A DNA stretch of 42,722 nt from a virus: positions 1 to 42,722 of IMG/VR virus record IMGVR_UViG_3300026116_000062. One strand, 5' to 3'. The position numbers and the translations under genes were made by a program. Positions 1-7,072 of the stretch are shown piece by piece; position 1 is the first letter of the stretch, and the number at the start of each line of letters is the position of its first letter. The notes under the pieces are model-generated. The model was not told the DNA's origin and ran no database searches. It saw only the letters and a program-made list of their open reading frames with translations.

Positions 1-46
1 CGCGCGCTGCGAGCGTGCCCGGGTAGGGTTGGTACGTCGTCGTCAT
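1..46 (-). CDS. N-terminal fragment of an unrecognised early phage gene
   Basis: Only the first 15 codons lie in the window (MTTTYQPYPGTLAAR...) and the gene runs off the left edge. Its ATG overlaps the TGA of the upstream gene in an ATGA arrangement, which supports translation as the next member of the leftward operon. Too little sequence is visible to name a function. Confidence 0.55.
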   Translation of the reverse strand, partial: MTTTYQPYPGTLAAR

Positions 47-336
47 TGCGCAGCTCCTGCGAACACGCCGCGCAGCTGCTGAGCGATCTGCGAGCCGATG
101 GAGGTGGCGACGACGTCGGCGGCAACGTGGGCCACGGCCGCGGCGGTCTTGGACGGCTGGCGCATCGCGAGCCACTCGCCCATCCGGCTGTCGTCAGAAC
201 GGGGCCGGCACACGCCCTGCTCCGCAAGACGATCCGTGATCTCGTCGATGGTTTCGATGCTGCCGAATTCGGCGGCTTGGATGAGTGCGCGCGCTTCGAA
301 GGGATCGAGCATTGAGGAGGTGATGTGCATGGGCAT
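43..336 (-). CDS. hypothetical early phage protein (97 aa)
   Basis: A small soluble protein with no recognised domain. Its first half is acidic and helix-prone (DPFEARALIQAAEFGSIETI) and its C-terminal third is rich in alanine and valine. The ATG at 336 has GAGG six bases upstream; further in-frame ATGs lie at 330 and 312. It follows the methyltransferase gene by 17 bases and overlaps the next gene by ATGA, so it belongs to the leftward early operon. Function unknown. Confidence 0.6.
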   Translation of the reverse strand: MPMHITSSMLDPFEARALIQAAEFGSIETIDEITDRLAEQGVCRPRSDDSRMGEWLAMRQPSKTAAAVAHVAADVVATSIGSQIAQQLRGVFAGAAQ

Positions 337-353
337 GGTGGGCCTCGCTGTAG

Positions 354-1244
354 TCAGGCGGGTTGGTCGGCGTCAGCGAACATGTCGGCAGCCTGGTGCA
401 TGGACGAGGCTGCGAGGTTTTTGACGGCTTGATCGAAATAGCTCTTCTTCAGCTCGGTTCCGACGAACTTGCGACCCATTTCGAGGGCGACGTAGCCTTC
501 GCTACCAATGCCCATGAACGGCGACAGAACGACGTCGCCAGGGTTCGACCAGAGCAGCACACCACGGCGGATCACGTCCAGCTGAAGGGGCGCGATGTGG
601 CGCTCGTCGTCATGCTCGCGCGCGCTGCGGTACTGCAACGTGTCGGACGGGTTGATGTCCATCCACACCGGGCTGGCGATGCGCTGCCACAGGTCGACGG
701 GGAACTCGTCGACGGTGTGCGTGATGCGCTCGGATTCGCCCGGCGCGCGCACGGTGATGAGGTAGTCGGGAATGCCCATCCGCGACATGGCACCGTTCTC
801 GCGGATCGACTTGTGCAACAGGCCGATGGCCTTGGTGCGCTGCATCGCCGTCACCGGGTCTTTCCAGATCGTCGCCTTGCTGTGGAAGATGAAGCCATGG
901 CGCTCGAAGGCGCGCAGCAGATCGCCCGGGAAGTCCTTCAGGCCGATATATCCGTCGCGCTCCTTGCTCGCGGGCAAGTCCATGCAATGGAACGAGACCT
1001 CGCGGCCGGGCTTCATCACACGCCGCAACTCCGCGATCAGGTACTCGAAGTGCTCGAAAAACTCCGCGTCCGTGCGCGCGTTTCCCATATCGCGCGGGCT
1101 GTTGGAGTACGTGTACAGGCTCGAGAACGGCGGGCTGAAGATGCTGTAGCCGATCGCGTGATCGGGCAGGCCTTTGATGGCCTCGACGCAATCTCCGTGA
1201 ATGGCCGTGTACCGGTCGGTGACGACTTGGTCGATGCAGTTCAT
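354..1244 (-). CDS. phage DNA methyltransferase (SPPF-type, N4/N6 family)
   Basis: A 296-aa S-adenosylmethionine-dependent DNA methyltransferase acting on an exocyclic amino group. The catalytic motif SPPF is at residues 37-40, followed by SSLYTYSNSPRDMGN. The SAM-binding motif lies near the C-terminus (FMGIGSEGYVALEMGRKF, about 240-258), so the motif order is catalytic before SAM-binding (beta-like permutation). SPPF/SPPY is usual for N4-cytosine enzymes, but N6-adenine activity cannot be excluded. No restriction enzyme is adjacent, so its likely role is protection of phage DNA from host restriction (inference). The ATG overlaps the stop of the helicase gene by 4 bases, implying coupled expression. 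Confidence 0.9.
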   Translation of the reverse strand: MNCIDQVVTDRYTAIHGDCVEAIKGLPDHAIGYSIFSPPFSSLYTYSNSPRDMGNARTDAEFFEHFEYLIAELRRVMKPGREVSFHCMDLPASKERDGYIGLKDFPGDLLRAFERHGFIFHSKATIWKDPVTAMQRTKAIGLLHKSIRENGAMSRMGIPDYLITVRAPGESERITHTVDEFPVDLWQRIASPVWMDINPSDTLQYRSAREHDDERHIAPLQLDVIRRGVLLWSNPGDVVLSPFMGIGSEGYVALEMGRKFVGTELKKSYFDQAVKNLAASSMHQAADMFADADQPA

Positions 1245-2623
1245 GCGGTTTCCAGGAATGAAGGGACGGCGACGCGCCGGCCCGCGTTGTGGGAGTTGGT
1301 GGCGCGCTCCATGCCGCGGACTTCAGCCATCACGGCAGCCTGCGTCTCGGCGCTGAGTTGGTCCGCCATCTCGCCCGCCTCGCGCTCCTTGCGCTTGAGG
1401 TTCGCGACGATGGCGCCTTCGGCCTTGCTGGCGAAAATGTGTACGTGAACATCTCGCTTCTGGCCGAATCGCCAGCAGCGGCGTACCGCCTGGTAGTACG
1501 CCTCGTAGCTGTCCGTCACGCCGACGAAGGCCATGCGAGCGGCGTGCTGCCAGTTGAGGCCCCATCCGCAGATCGAGGGCTTGCTGACGAGTACACGGGT
1601 GCGGCCTGCGGCAAAGTCACCGAGGCGCTTCTCCTTCACGTCGATCTCGTCCGCGCCGCTGATTTGCACCGCGCCGTCAATGGCCTTGGTGAGCGCATCG
1701 CCCTCTGCGTTCAGGTCACACCAGACGACCCACGGCTCGGTGTCAGCATTGACCATCGCGGCGCACTCGCGCACCCGGTCTTCCATTGACGCCTTGCGCG
1801 CCTCGCGGCGCTCGCTCAGGCTCTGTGCCTCGGTGGCGAACAGCATGCCGTTGAGCGGCATCTCGTATTCGACGAGGTGCTCATGGAGGTGCAGCGGCGG
1901 CAGGTTATACGCGCCGTCATCAAACCCAAGATTCGATGGCTTCCGAATCATGGCACCCCAAGACGCAACCCAGCGCCAGAAGATCTCGCGCGCGTGGCCC
2001 TTGAGGCGCCAGACGCTCGTCTCGCCGCCGTCGTGCGTGAAGAACTCCGCAAGCATCTCGGCGCGGGTGCAGATGCCCAGGAATTCGGCGTGAGTTCCGA
2101 GCTCAGTCCAGTCGTTCGGCGCGGGAGTGGCCGTCGCCGGCAGTTTGAACGGCGTGTCCGCGTAGGCGTCGGTCAGAGCGCGAAAAGTCTTGGTGTCGTG
2201 GTGTTTGATGCAGCCGGACTCGTCCAACACCACACCACCGAAGATCGACGGGTCAAACTTATGCAGCCGTTCATAGTTGGCGATGTTGATGCCGCCGATG
2301 AGGTCGGAAGTCTCCCGGCAGACCTTCGTCTCGATGCCGATGGCCGCGGCCTCGCCGGCGAGCTGAGCAGCGACTGCGAGCGGCGTGTGCATCATCACCG
2401 GCCGGCCCGTGTGGCGGTGGACCATGTCCGCCCACACGAGCTCCATACGCATCTTGCCCATGCCGGTGTCGGCGAAGATCGCCGAGCGACCTCGCTTAAG
2501 GGCCCATCGAGTCAGAGCAGCCTGGTGCGGGAACATGTGCACCGGAAGCTTGAAGTCACCAACGATGCCGGTCGGGGCGACGCGCGAGAGCTTGCGGTGG
2601 ATGAAGGCGTCGTAGTCGCTCAT
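1241..2623 (-). CDS. SNF2-like superfamily 2 helicase
   Basis: A 460-aa ATP-dependent DNA translocase/helicase. Walker A is degenerate but keeps its lysine (DTGMGKM, residues 52-58). Walker B is DESG (134-137) instead of DEAH, and motif III reads ATATP. The C-terminal RecA lobe shows GWGLNWQHA and the arginine-finger motif QAVRRCWRFGQ, characteristic of SNF2-type phage helicases. It lies between a 128-aa protein and the methyltransferase with 4-base overlaps on both sides, so all three are translated as one unit. A role in phage replication or recombination is inferred. Replacement of the Walker A threonine by methionine is unusual. Confidence 0.9.
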   Translation of the reverse strand: MSDYDAFIHRKLSRVAPTGIVGDFKLPVHMFPHQAALTRWALKRGRSAIFADTGMGKMRMELVWADMVHRHTGRPVMMHTPLAVAAQLAGEAAAIGIETKVCRETSDLIGGINIANYERLHKFDPSIFGGVVLDESGCIKHHDTKTFRALTDAYADTPFKLPATATPAPNDWTELGTHAEFLGICTRAEMLAEFFTHDGGETSVWRLKGHAREIFWRWVASWGAMIRKPSNLGFDDGAYNLPPLHLHEHLVEYEMPLNGMLFATEAQSLSERREARKASMEDRVRECAAMVNADTEPWVVWCDLNAEGDALTKAIDGAVQISGADEIDVKEKRLGDFAAGRTRVLVSKPSICGWGLNWQHAARMAFVGVTDSYEAYYQAVRRCWRFGQKRDVHVHIFASKAEGAIVANLKRKEREAGEMADQLSAETQAAVMAEVRGMERATNSHNAGRRVAVPSFLETA

Positions 2624-3006
2624 GCGAACAGCACTCCCTGCGGGCCCGCGTCGGCGGGTTGCCTAACGCCCATCGGGCCGACGCCCGGGCTGCGGTAGGC
2701 CGAGGTCTCGCGGGCGGTAGCGTCGGCGCTGGCGCGCTCTGCCTTCAGAACCTGTTGCGAGTTCGGCTCGAGGTGTTGGGGGTCGCGGAAGCCGGACGGC
2801 AGGCGCTTCGATCGGCACAGGCCGTTGGTGCAGCCGCGTTCGTCCCCCAAGCAGGCGCTCGAGTGCATCCAGTGCAGTTGCGGCGAAGTCTGGAAGTGCG
2901 GCCACGGATCACCCGGGAAGCGCTCGCGCTGGCCGATCTTGAGGTCGCACGAGAACAGGCCGGGCAGCATGCGGCCGGAAAGGTGCGGGGCAAAGTCGCG
3001 CTTCAT
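2620..3006 (-). CDS. hypothetical Cys/His-containing phage protein (128 aa)
   Basis: The start at 3006 (MKRDFAPHLSG) was chosen because it overlaps the stop of the upstream gene by 4 bases. The first 75 residues contain scattered Cys and His (SACLGDERGCTNGLCR), suggesting a metal-binding fold; the rest is low complexity and basic. Its stop overlaps the helicase start. Function not recognised. Confidence 0.6.
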   Translation of the reverse strand: MKRDFAPHLSGRMLPGLFSCDLKIGQRERFPGDPWPHFQTSPQLHWMHSSACLGDERGCTNGLCRSKRLPSGFRDPQHLEPNSQQVLKAERASADATARETSAYRSPGVGPMGVRQPADAGPQGVLFA

Positions 3007-3176
3007 GGCTGCTTCTTCCCCGTGGGATCGGGCTGCTGCGCGACCCACTTTTCAGCCGCCCTCACCGCCGCATCGAACAGGCGCCACGAGAACTCGGAGT
3101 TGTCTTCCAGCACCTCCGGCAACGGGGTGATGGGGATGGGCTGCCAGCGCAGCGGCGGGAGGACGGGGGTTGTCAT
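3003..3176 (-). CDS. small hypothetical phage protein (57 aa)
   Basis: Starts MTTPVLPPLRWQPIPITPLP: a proline-rich N-terminus followed by a predicted amphipathic helix (FDAAVRAAEKWVAQQ). It overlaps its neighbours by 4 bases at both ends, which is the main reason to believe it is real. No domain recognised. Confidence 0.6.
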   Translation of the reverse strand: MTTPVLPPLRWQPIPITPLPEVLEDNSEFSWRLFDAAVRAAEKWVAQQPDPTGKKQP

Positions 3177-4150
3177 GGCTGGCACGACTCCGGAAAGCCG
3201 TTGTGCTCGACGCCATCCAGCAGCCGGCCGGCGACCTTCTTTCCGACGCGACGCGCGAGCAGCATGTCGGCGAAGTCGCTGGTCCATTCTCGCTGGGTCT
3301 GGCCGTCCTCGCTCTCGAAGTCGGGCAGCGCGTGCCCGTCGATCTCGTGGCCGTGCTGCGACCAGAGGAACGGCGGCTGTGCGCTGTGTTCGTAGGGAAC
3401 CCACTCGCCCCACTGTTTGAAAAGGAAGGGCGTCTCGCAGGCTTCGCACTGGTCGCGCAGCTCTCGCGCCCAAGCCGCCGGCATCGCACGGGCGCGCGGG
3501 CCGCTCTCGCCCCCGACGATGATCCAGTCCAGCTCCTGCAGCGCATTCGTCCCGTCGTTGATGCGTTCAGGGTTGGCGAACAGGCCCTCGAAGCTGATCG
3601 GGCCGAGCATCGGCTCGATGGACAGGAATCGACGTGCGGCGGGCGTTGCCAGAAGCTTGGGCACGTCGCGGTCGACCTCGGCCTGATTGACGACCGTAGC
3701 GCCGAGCCAGACGTTGTGCCAGGGCCAGGCACGCATGGTCGGCGCGAAACGAACGCCGTCCTCGATCATGCGGGCGGCGTTGCCGATACGCTTGGTCAGA
3801 AGTAGCCAATCGAGGTTCGGCGTCTGGCATATCAAGTCAAACAGATCAGCGCGCCATTCGTCCGACACCTCGTTGTCGAACACGTCGGCGAGGCTCGCGC
3901 AGAACACGCGGCGGCGCCGGCCTTGCTGAGCGAAGAACTCCGCTGATTTGCGCTCCCACTGCTCGGGAATACGCCAGTTGGCGTCGCTCGTGCGACGACG
4001 CGGTGCGCCGGTACCCCACTGGACGTTCAGCGTACGAGCCGGCGTGCTGCGCGCCGCGTAGCAGTCATCGCAGGCCGGCGACACGCGGGTGCAGCCGATC
4101 CACGGATTGAACGTGCTGTCGCACCATTCGATCTTCGTTTCGGCGCTCAT
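3173..4150 (-). CDS. DUF5131 family (phage Gp37/Gp68-like) protein
   Basis: A 325-aa member of the phage Gp37/Gp68 family. The family signature is clear: KIEWCDSTFNPWIGC, then SPACDDCYA, placing cysteines at 10, 20, 27 and 30 in a pattern like a radical-SAM iron-sulfur site. Later come LLLTKR, SIEPMLGP, IVGGESGP and FLFKQWGEW, all typical of the family. The biochemical role is not established; a radical-SAM-like enzyme is an inference from the cysteines. The start at 4150 overlaps the preceding gene's stop; the longer upstream open frame is an artefact of high GC. Confidence 0.88.
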   Translation of the reverse strand: MSAETKIEWCDSTFNPWIGCTRVSPACDDCYAARSTPARTLNVQWGTGAPRRRTSDANWRIPEQWERKSAEFFAQQGRRRRVFCASLADVFDNEVSDEWRADLFDLICQTPNLDWLLLTKRIGNAARMIEDGVRFAPTMRAWPWHNVWLGATVVNQAEVDRDVPKLLATPAARRFLSIEPMLGPISFEGLFANPERINDGTNALQELDWIIVGGESGPRARAMPAAWARELRDQCEACETPFLFKQWGEWVPYEHSAQPPFLWSQHGHEIDGHALPDFESEDGQTQREWTSDFADMLLARRVGKKVAGRLLDGVEHNGFPESCQP

Positions 4151-4572
4151 GCCAGCCCCTTGGCTTCCAGCAGCGCGGACTCGAGCTCGCGGATGCGCGC
4201 CTCGCGCGACGAGCGGATGACGAGATCGCAGCCGACCTGGTGGGCGATCCACTGCAGCGGCGCGATAGAGCGCGTCGCACGCATGAAGGCCACCAGGCGC
4301 CGGGCCCACTGCTGGCCGACGCCGCGCATGAAGCGGCTCATGTACCCGTGCGAGATGTGGATCTCGTCGGCTATCTGCCAGTCCTCCTTGCCCGAGTGCT
4401 TCGAGGCTTCGTTGAGCGCGCCGCTGAAGGTCACGCGCATGAGCACGGCGATCTCGATGACCGCGAGAGGTGATTCGGGGCCCAGCTGAGGGGCTTCGGA
4501 GGGCAGCGATTGCCAGTGCTTTCCAGCACTTGCTTTCACTTTCCATTCGGTTGGTTGAACACTGAGATCCAT
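4147..4572 (-). CDS. HTH-containing phage protein (141 aa)
   Basis: A putative DNA-binding protein. Residues about 64-85 (KEDWQIADEIHISHGYMSRF) look like a helix-turn-helix of the Cro/CI type, followed by a helical region and a C-terminal coiled segment (REARIRELESALLEA). Such proteins are common in early regions of beta- and gammaproteobacterial phages. It is coupled by 4 bases to the DUF5131 gene. A role as an early regulator is an inference. Confidence 0.65.
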   Translation of the reverse strand: MDLSVQPTEWKVKASAGKHWQSLPSEAPQLGPESPLAVIEIAVLMRVTFSGALNEASKHSGKEDWQIADEIHISHGYMSRFMRGVGQQWARRLVAFMRATRSIAPLQWIAHQVGCDLVIRSSREARIRELESALLEAKGLA

Positions 4573-4613
4573 TGACACGGGCGACTCCCATCGCAGTTGA
4601 GGTTGAGGAAAGG

Positions 4614-4904
4614 TCAGGCTTGGCGATGTGCCCGGCGTGCCGCCCCGCCCTTGACGGGGGAGTCGGCCGCACGAACGGCGCGGTTGGCGCCGGGCACATC
4701 GACAAGACGACGAATGACGAAACCCACGATCCCCACTCCGGCCGAGGCCGTGCGCCTGGTCTTCCAGCGCGCTTGCATGTCGATCTCGCGGGAGTACGCG
4801 ACGCTCGCCAAGACCGTGGACGCTCCGACCTCGCACGAGGCCTCGGTGGCCTGGGTGAAGGCGCGGAGAGCGCAGCGGCCGGCGGGGAAGTGATGTCGGC
4901 TCAT
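4614..4904 (-). CDS. hypothetical early protein (96 aa)
   Basis: Begins MSRHHFPAGRCALRAF with GGAAGGG about 8 bases before the ATG. It lies 3 bases after the stop of the upstream micro-gene on the same strand, which favours it over an overlapping plus-strand frame (4714-4893). The N-terminal 60 residues look protein-like; the C-terminus is low complexity and arginine-rich. Function unknown. Confidence is moderate because both frames show the same third-position GC bias. Confidence 0.5.
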   Translation of the reverse strand: MSRHHFPAGRCALRAFTQATEASCEVGASTVLASVAYSREIDMQARWKTRRTASAGVGIVGFVIRRLVDVPGANRAVRAADSPVKGGAARRAHRQA

Positions 4905-4907
4905 GGC

Positions 4908-5015
4908 TCAACCCTTCCGGCGCAGCAGGAGCCAACCAATCGCAGCCCCAACAAGAAGGCCGACGAGTTGCATAGCCCCGCCAACCCAGGCCGCGCAGAT
5001 TTCATGGCACTGCAT
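4908..5015 (-). CDS. micro-protein with one transmembrane segment (35 aa)
   Basis: A 35-codon frame, MQCHEICAAWVGG then a hydrophobic stretch (AMQLVGLLVGAAIGWLLL) and a positive tail RRKG. This is the pattern of a single-pass inner-membrane protein with its C-terminus inside. It is one of three consecutive tiny membrane genes separated by 3 bases each, which suggests it is translated. Function unknown. Confidence 0.5.
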   Translation of the reverse strand: MQCHEICAAWVGGAMQLVGLLVGAAIGWLLLRRKG

Positions 5016-5018
5016 GGC

Positions 5019-5123
5019 TCAACTCCCGATCACGGCCAGCGGCGCGCCGCAGGCGATGACGATGGCGGCAATGACCGCGGCGAAGAACACGGCTGCGATG
5101 ACGGTGGATGCGAGGTTGCGCAT
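5019..5123 (-). CDS. micro-protein with one transmembrane segment (34 aa)
   Basis: A 34-codon frame, MRNLASTVIAAVFFAAVIAA and onwards, almost entirely hydrophobic between residues 5 and 32. A single-pass or signal-anchor membrane peptide is likely. It sits 3 bases from the micro-genes on either side. Function unknown. Confidence 0.5.
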   Translation of the reverse strand: MRNLASTVIAAVFFAAVIAAIVIACGAPLAVIGS

Positions 5124-5126
5124 GGG

Positions 5127-5279
5127 TCAGCCCTCGTCGCGGTGCTGGATGAACCAGAACAACATCACGCCGGCCGCCAAACCCCAGAAGGCCGCGCAGA
5201 CAATCTGCCCGCGGTACGCGCACACGACCATCAATGCGAGGCAGGACGCGGCGGAGACGAAGTAGCTGACCGCACTCAT
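5127..5279 (-). CDS. micro-protein with two transmembrane segments (50 aa)
   Basis: Reads MSAVSYFVSAASCLALMVVC, a short polar hinge (AYRGQ), a second hydrophobic segment (AAFWGLAAGVMLFWFI) and the charged tail QHRDEG. It begins directly after the stop of the 98-aa gene, the first member of the run of three membrane micro-genes. Possible roles (superinfection exclusion, holin-like, host membrane interference) are speculative. Confidence 0.55.
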   Translation of the reverse strand: MSAVSYFVSAASCLALMVVCAYRGQIVCAAFWGLAAGVMLFWFIQHRDEG

Positions 5280-5576
5280 TCAGCAGCCCTCCCCGTTCCA
5301 CATTCCGAGCCGATGGTCGAAGCCGCGCTGCACCAGCAGGCCGGCGGGCGTGGACTTCGGCGCCGGCCGCTTCGCGCGAATCAGCGCCAAGGCCTCGCGA
5401 ACTTCGGCGGCGCTGAACTCCTGGCCGTCGAGGCTGAGGACTGGCTCGGTAAGCGCCTGGAACGGCTGCGCCATCGCAGCGATCTTCAGATCGACCTGAC
5501 GGAGCAGGTCATTGAAGGTATTCGGGGCGCTGGGGGCGCGGGCCGCGAGGTCATCGCGGAAGGCTTCGGATCGCAT
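5280..5576 (-). CDS. hypothetical early protein (98 aa)
   Basis: Begins MRSEAFRDDLAARAPSAPNT. A mostly helical, soluble protein with the segment GQEFSAAEVREALALIRAKR in the middle and a glycine-rich end. It lies between the GIY-YIG-like gene and the micro-membrane genes in the leftward early operon. No domain recognised. Confidence 0.6.
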   Translation of the reverse strand: MRSEAFRDDLAARAPSAPNTFNDLLRQVDLKIAAMAQPFQALTEPVLSLDGQEFSAAEVREALALIRAKRPAPKSTPAGLLVQRGFDHRLGMWNGEGC

Positions 5577-5615
5577 GGTGTCTCCTATCGCGGCTCGGCC
5601 GCAGTGGTTGAGGGG

Positions 5616-5966
5616 TCAGGAGCGGAGCGCGTCTGCCGCGCTGCGCATCGCGCGGATGACGCAGGCCTTGTTCGCGGCATGGAAGGTTTCGCGGCCACTT
5701 GCACGCGCGAATCGGTCAGCCAAGTCACCGCACAACGCCAACTCAGCAGCCAGCGCGGAAGCCTTGCTTCCCAAGCGGGGGCCGAGGTGGAACCAGGTGA
5801 TTGCGTATTCGTACCGAACGCGATGTTGTTGCAGGCGAACGCGAGGCTGGCCGGTAAATCCAACCTTCACCCGGCCGTCAGAAAGCCCAAGTGCGTACAG
5901 CCAGAACTTGCCCTCATGCCCAGTGAATCCGGGCATCAGCGATGGAGATCGGATTCCGCGAGGCAT
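5616..5966 (-). CDS. GIY-YIG-like nuclease fold protein (116 aa)
   Basis: Residues about 20-50 (FWLYALG...GRVKVGFTGQPRVRLQQHR) match the core of the GIY-YIG superfamily in its T5orf172/Mug113-like form, where WLYALG replaces GIY and VKVGFTG replaces YIG, followed by the conserved Arg. Catalysis would need a C-terminal Glu, which may be provided by AAELAL or GRETFH. A nuclease or DNA-binding role is inferred; the domain may be degenerate. It starts 3 bases after the Cro-like gene, in the same operon. Confidence 0.6.
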   Translation of the reverse strand: MPRGIRSPSLMPGFTGHEGKFWLYALGLSDGRVKVGFTGQPRVRLQQHRVRYEYAITWFHLGPRLGSKASALAAELALCGDLADRFARASGRETFHAANKACVIRAMRSAADALRS

Positions 5967-5969
5967 GAC

Positions 5970-6224
5970 TCAGCCCGCCTTCGCTGCGCGCTTGGCGCGG
6001 GCTTGCTTCGGGTGGGCGGCATCGAGTTCGGGCCACAGATCGCGCCAAGACTTCGTGCACACGTCGCGGCGCGTGAGCCGGCCGCCGGTCTCTTTCTCCA
6101 CACGGACCGCCTCCTTCGCACCCATCTCGCGGAGGCCGGCAAGACACTGGTAGAGGTACTGCTCGTTCAGACCCAGTTGCTCTGCGAGCTGCTGGCGTTC
6201 GGGGGGTCGAATTGGTGTAGCCAT
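5970..6224 (-). CDS. Cro/YdaS-like transcriptional regulator (84 aa)
   Basis: A small DNA-binding regulator. Residues 9-50 form a helix-turn-helix (RQQLAEQLGLNEQYLYQCLA) and the C-terminus carries the YdaS/Cro signature: ETGGRLTRRDVCTKSWRDLWPEL. It is the first gene of the leftward operon, opposite the CI-like repressor. Its ATG lies only about 6 bases from the -10 hexamer of the leftward promoter, so the transcript is probably leaderless. By analogy with lambdoid switches it would bind the TAGCGAWTCGCTA operators and oppose the repressor; that is inference. Confidence 0.8.
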   Translation of the reverse strand: MATPIRPPERQQLAEQLGLNEQYLYQCLAGLREMGAKEAVRVEKETGGRLTRRDVCTKSWRDLWPELDAAHPKQARAKRAAKAG

Positions 6225-6229
6225 GCGCC

Positions 6230-6258
6230 ATCATAGCGATTCGCTAGATGCAACGCAA
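6230..6258 (-). promoter_or_regulatory. leftward early promoter
   Basis: On the minus strand, -35 TTGCGT (6258-6253) and -10 TATGAT (6235-6230) are separated by exactly 17 bases. The predicted start of transcription coincides with the ATG of the Cro-like gene. One operator lies in the spacer and touches the -10; another touches the -35. Confidence 0.75.
6234..6246. promoter_or_regulatory. operator 1 of the divergent control region
   Basis: TAGCGATTCGCTA, a perfect 13-bp palindrome around a central T. It occupies the spacer of the leftward promoter and overlaps two bases of its -10. Its centre is 23 bp from operator 2. Confidence 0.8.
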
Positions 6259-6269
6259 GCGATTCGCTT
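6257..6269. promoter_or_regulatory. operator 2 of the divergent control region
   Basis: AAGCGATTCGCTT, a perfect 13-bp palindrome sharing the core AGCGATTCGCT with operator 1. It overlaps two bases of the -35 of the leftward promoter. Confidence 0.8.
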
Positions 6270-6296
6270 TTGCCCAGCCGCTAGCTATCCGATAGA
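6268..6296 (+). promoter_or_regulatory. candidate promoter of the CI-like repressor gene
   Basis: A weak sigma-70-like pair: TTTTGC (6268-6273) and GATAGA (6291-6296), 17 bases apart. Transcription would start about 5 bases before the ATG at 6307, so this mRNA would be nearly leaderless. No clear ribosome binding site is seen there. The match is weak and tentative. Confidence 0.35.
6282..6294. promoter_or_regulatory. degenerate operator 3
   Basis: TAGCTATCCGATA matches operator 1 at 10 of 13 positions. Its centre is 25 bp from operator 2, and it lies just upstream of the CI-like gene. It could be a weak site for autoregulation. Confidence 0.45.
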
Positions 6297-6306
6297 ACCC
6301 GCGCGC

Positions 6307-6879
6307 ATGGAAACGAACGATGAACGGCGCAAGCGCAAGCTGCGCGAGCTGACCAAGTCCTACGACATCACCAACCTAGCTGAGATGGCTGGCTTGAGGG
6401 GGCCTGAGAGCCTCGATCAGATCCTCAAGGGTGTGTTGCTGCCGGTGAAGGCCGATGGGACTCGATCACCCCGCAGCCTAGGCGACGATGCGGCGCGTAA
6501 GATCGAAACGGCACTTGCTCTTCCGCGCGGCTGGTTCGATGAGGACTGGCCATTTCCGCTAGTGGAGCGCTCCAAATGGGACGCGCTTGCGCTAGATCAA
6601 CGCGGATACATACAGCACGCCATCAACCGGGCGCTGGATGAATGCACAGGGGGAAAACCCCTTCCCTACCTTCCTACAAATGCATTACAAGTTGTGTCAT
6701 CGGACGCGCGTGTAGCCCATTCGCCGCCGAGGCCCGCGCCGCTGACTGCGGACGAGGCCAATGCAGTGGGCAGTGTGGAGGGACCAAAGAATGACACCGG
6801 TGACAACGCTGGCAGAGTGGAAGGCAAAGCCAACCGTGGACGTGCTGCGCGCGCTCCTGGAAAAGGCCGAACGGGGTGA
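6307..6879 (+). CDS. CI-like phage repressor lacking a protease domain (190 aa)
   Basis: The likely lysogeny repressor. The first 80 residues form a DNA-binding domain (TNLAEMAGLRGPESLDQILK, then ARKIETALALPRGWFDEDWP, a motif typical of phage CI-like proteins). The C-terminal half is proline-, glycine- and alanine-rich, with no S24/LexA-type serine-lysine protease domain, so RecA-driven self-cleavage is not expected. The start at 6307 gives the conserved N-terminus; an upstream ATG at 6223 would cross the operators. It is divergent from the Cro-like gene and its end overlaps the next gene. Confidence 0.75.
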   Translation: METNDERRKRKLRELTKSYDITNLAEMAGLRGPESLDQILKGVLLPVKADGTRSPRSLGDDAARKIETALALPRGWFDEDWPFPLVERSKWDALALDQRGYIQHAINRALDECTGGKPLPYLPTNALQVVSSDARVAHSPPRPAPLTADEANAVGSVEGPKNDTGDNAGRVEGKANRGRAARAPGKGRTG

Positions 6880-7039
6880 AATCTCGGGTTTGCTGTACGT
6901 CACCAAGGAAGGACGTCGGCGCCCCCAGCGAATCGGCCTCACGGGTGACTATCGCGACGACCCGATCCAGGCCCTGGCCGTTACCGAGAGAGTGCGGCAC
7001 GTCGTGAATGGCATGATTGACGGCAACACGGATAACTAG
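6791..7039 (+). CDS. small protein co-transcribed with the repressor (82 aa)
   Basis: Starts MTPVTTLAEWKAKPTVDVLR, overlapping the repressor's end by 89 bases in another frame, with GGAGGG 9 bases upstream. It contains the segment GLLYVTKEGRRRPQRIGLTG. A soluble alpha/beta protein with no recognised domain. Its place in the repressor operon suggests expression in the lysogen. Confidence 0.6.
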   Translation: MTPVTTLAEWKAKPTVDVLRALLEKAERGEISGLLYVTKEGRRRPQRIGLTGDYRDDPIQALAVTERVRHVVNGMIDGNTDN

Positions 7040-7072
7040 AGCCTCGCAAGGGGCCGCACTGAAGGAGAGAGC

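Noticed and set aside
4572-6236. 554-aa plus-strand open frame, and the shorter frame 4714-4893
   Set aside because: Antisense to coupled early genes. The short frame (MTKPTIPTPAEAVRLVF) looks protein-like but is on the opposite strand within the operon; the minus frame has an SD and fits the gene spacing.
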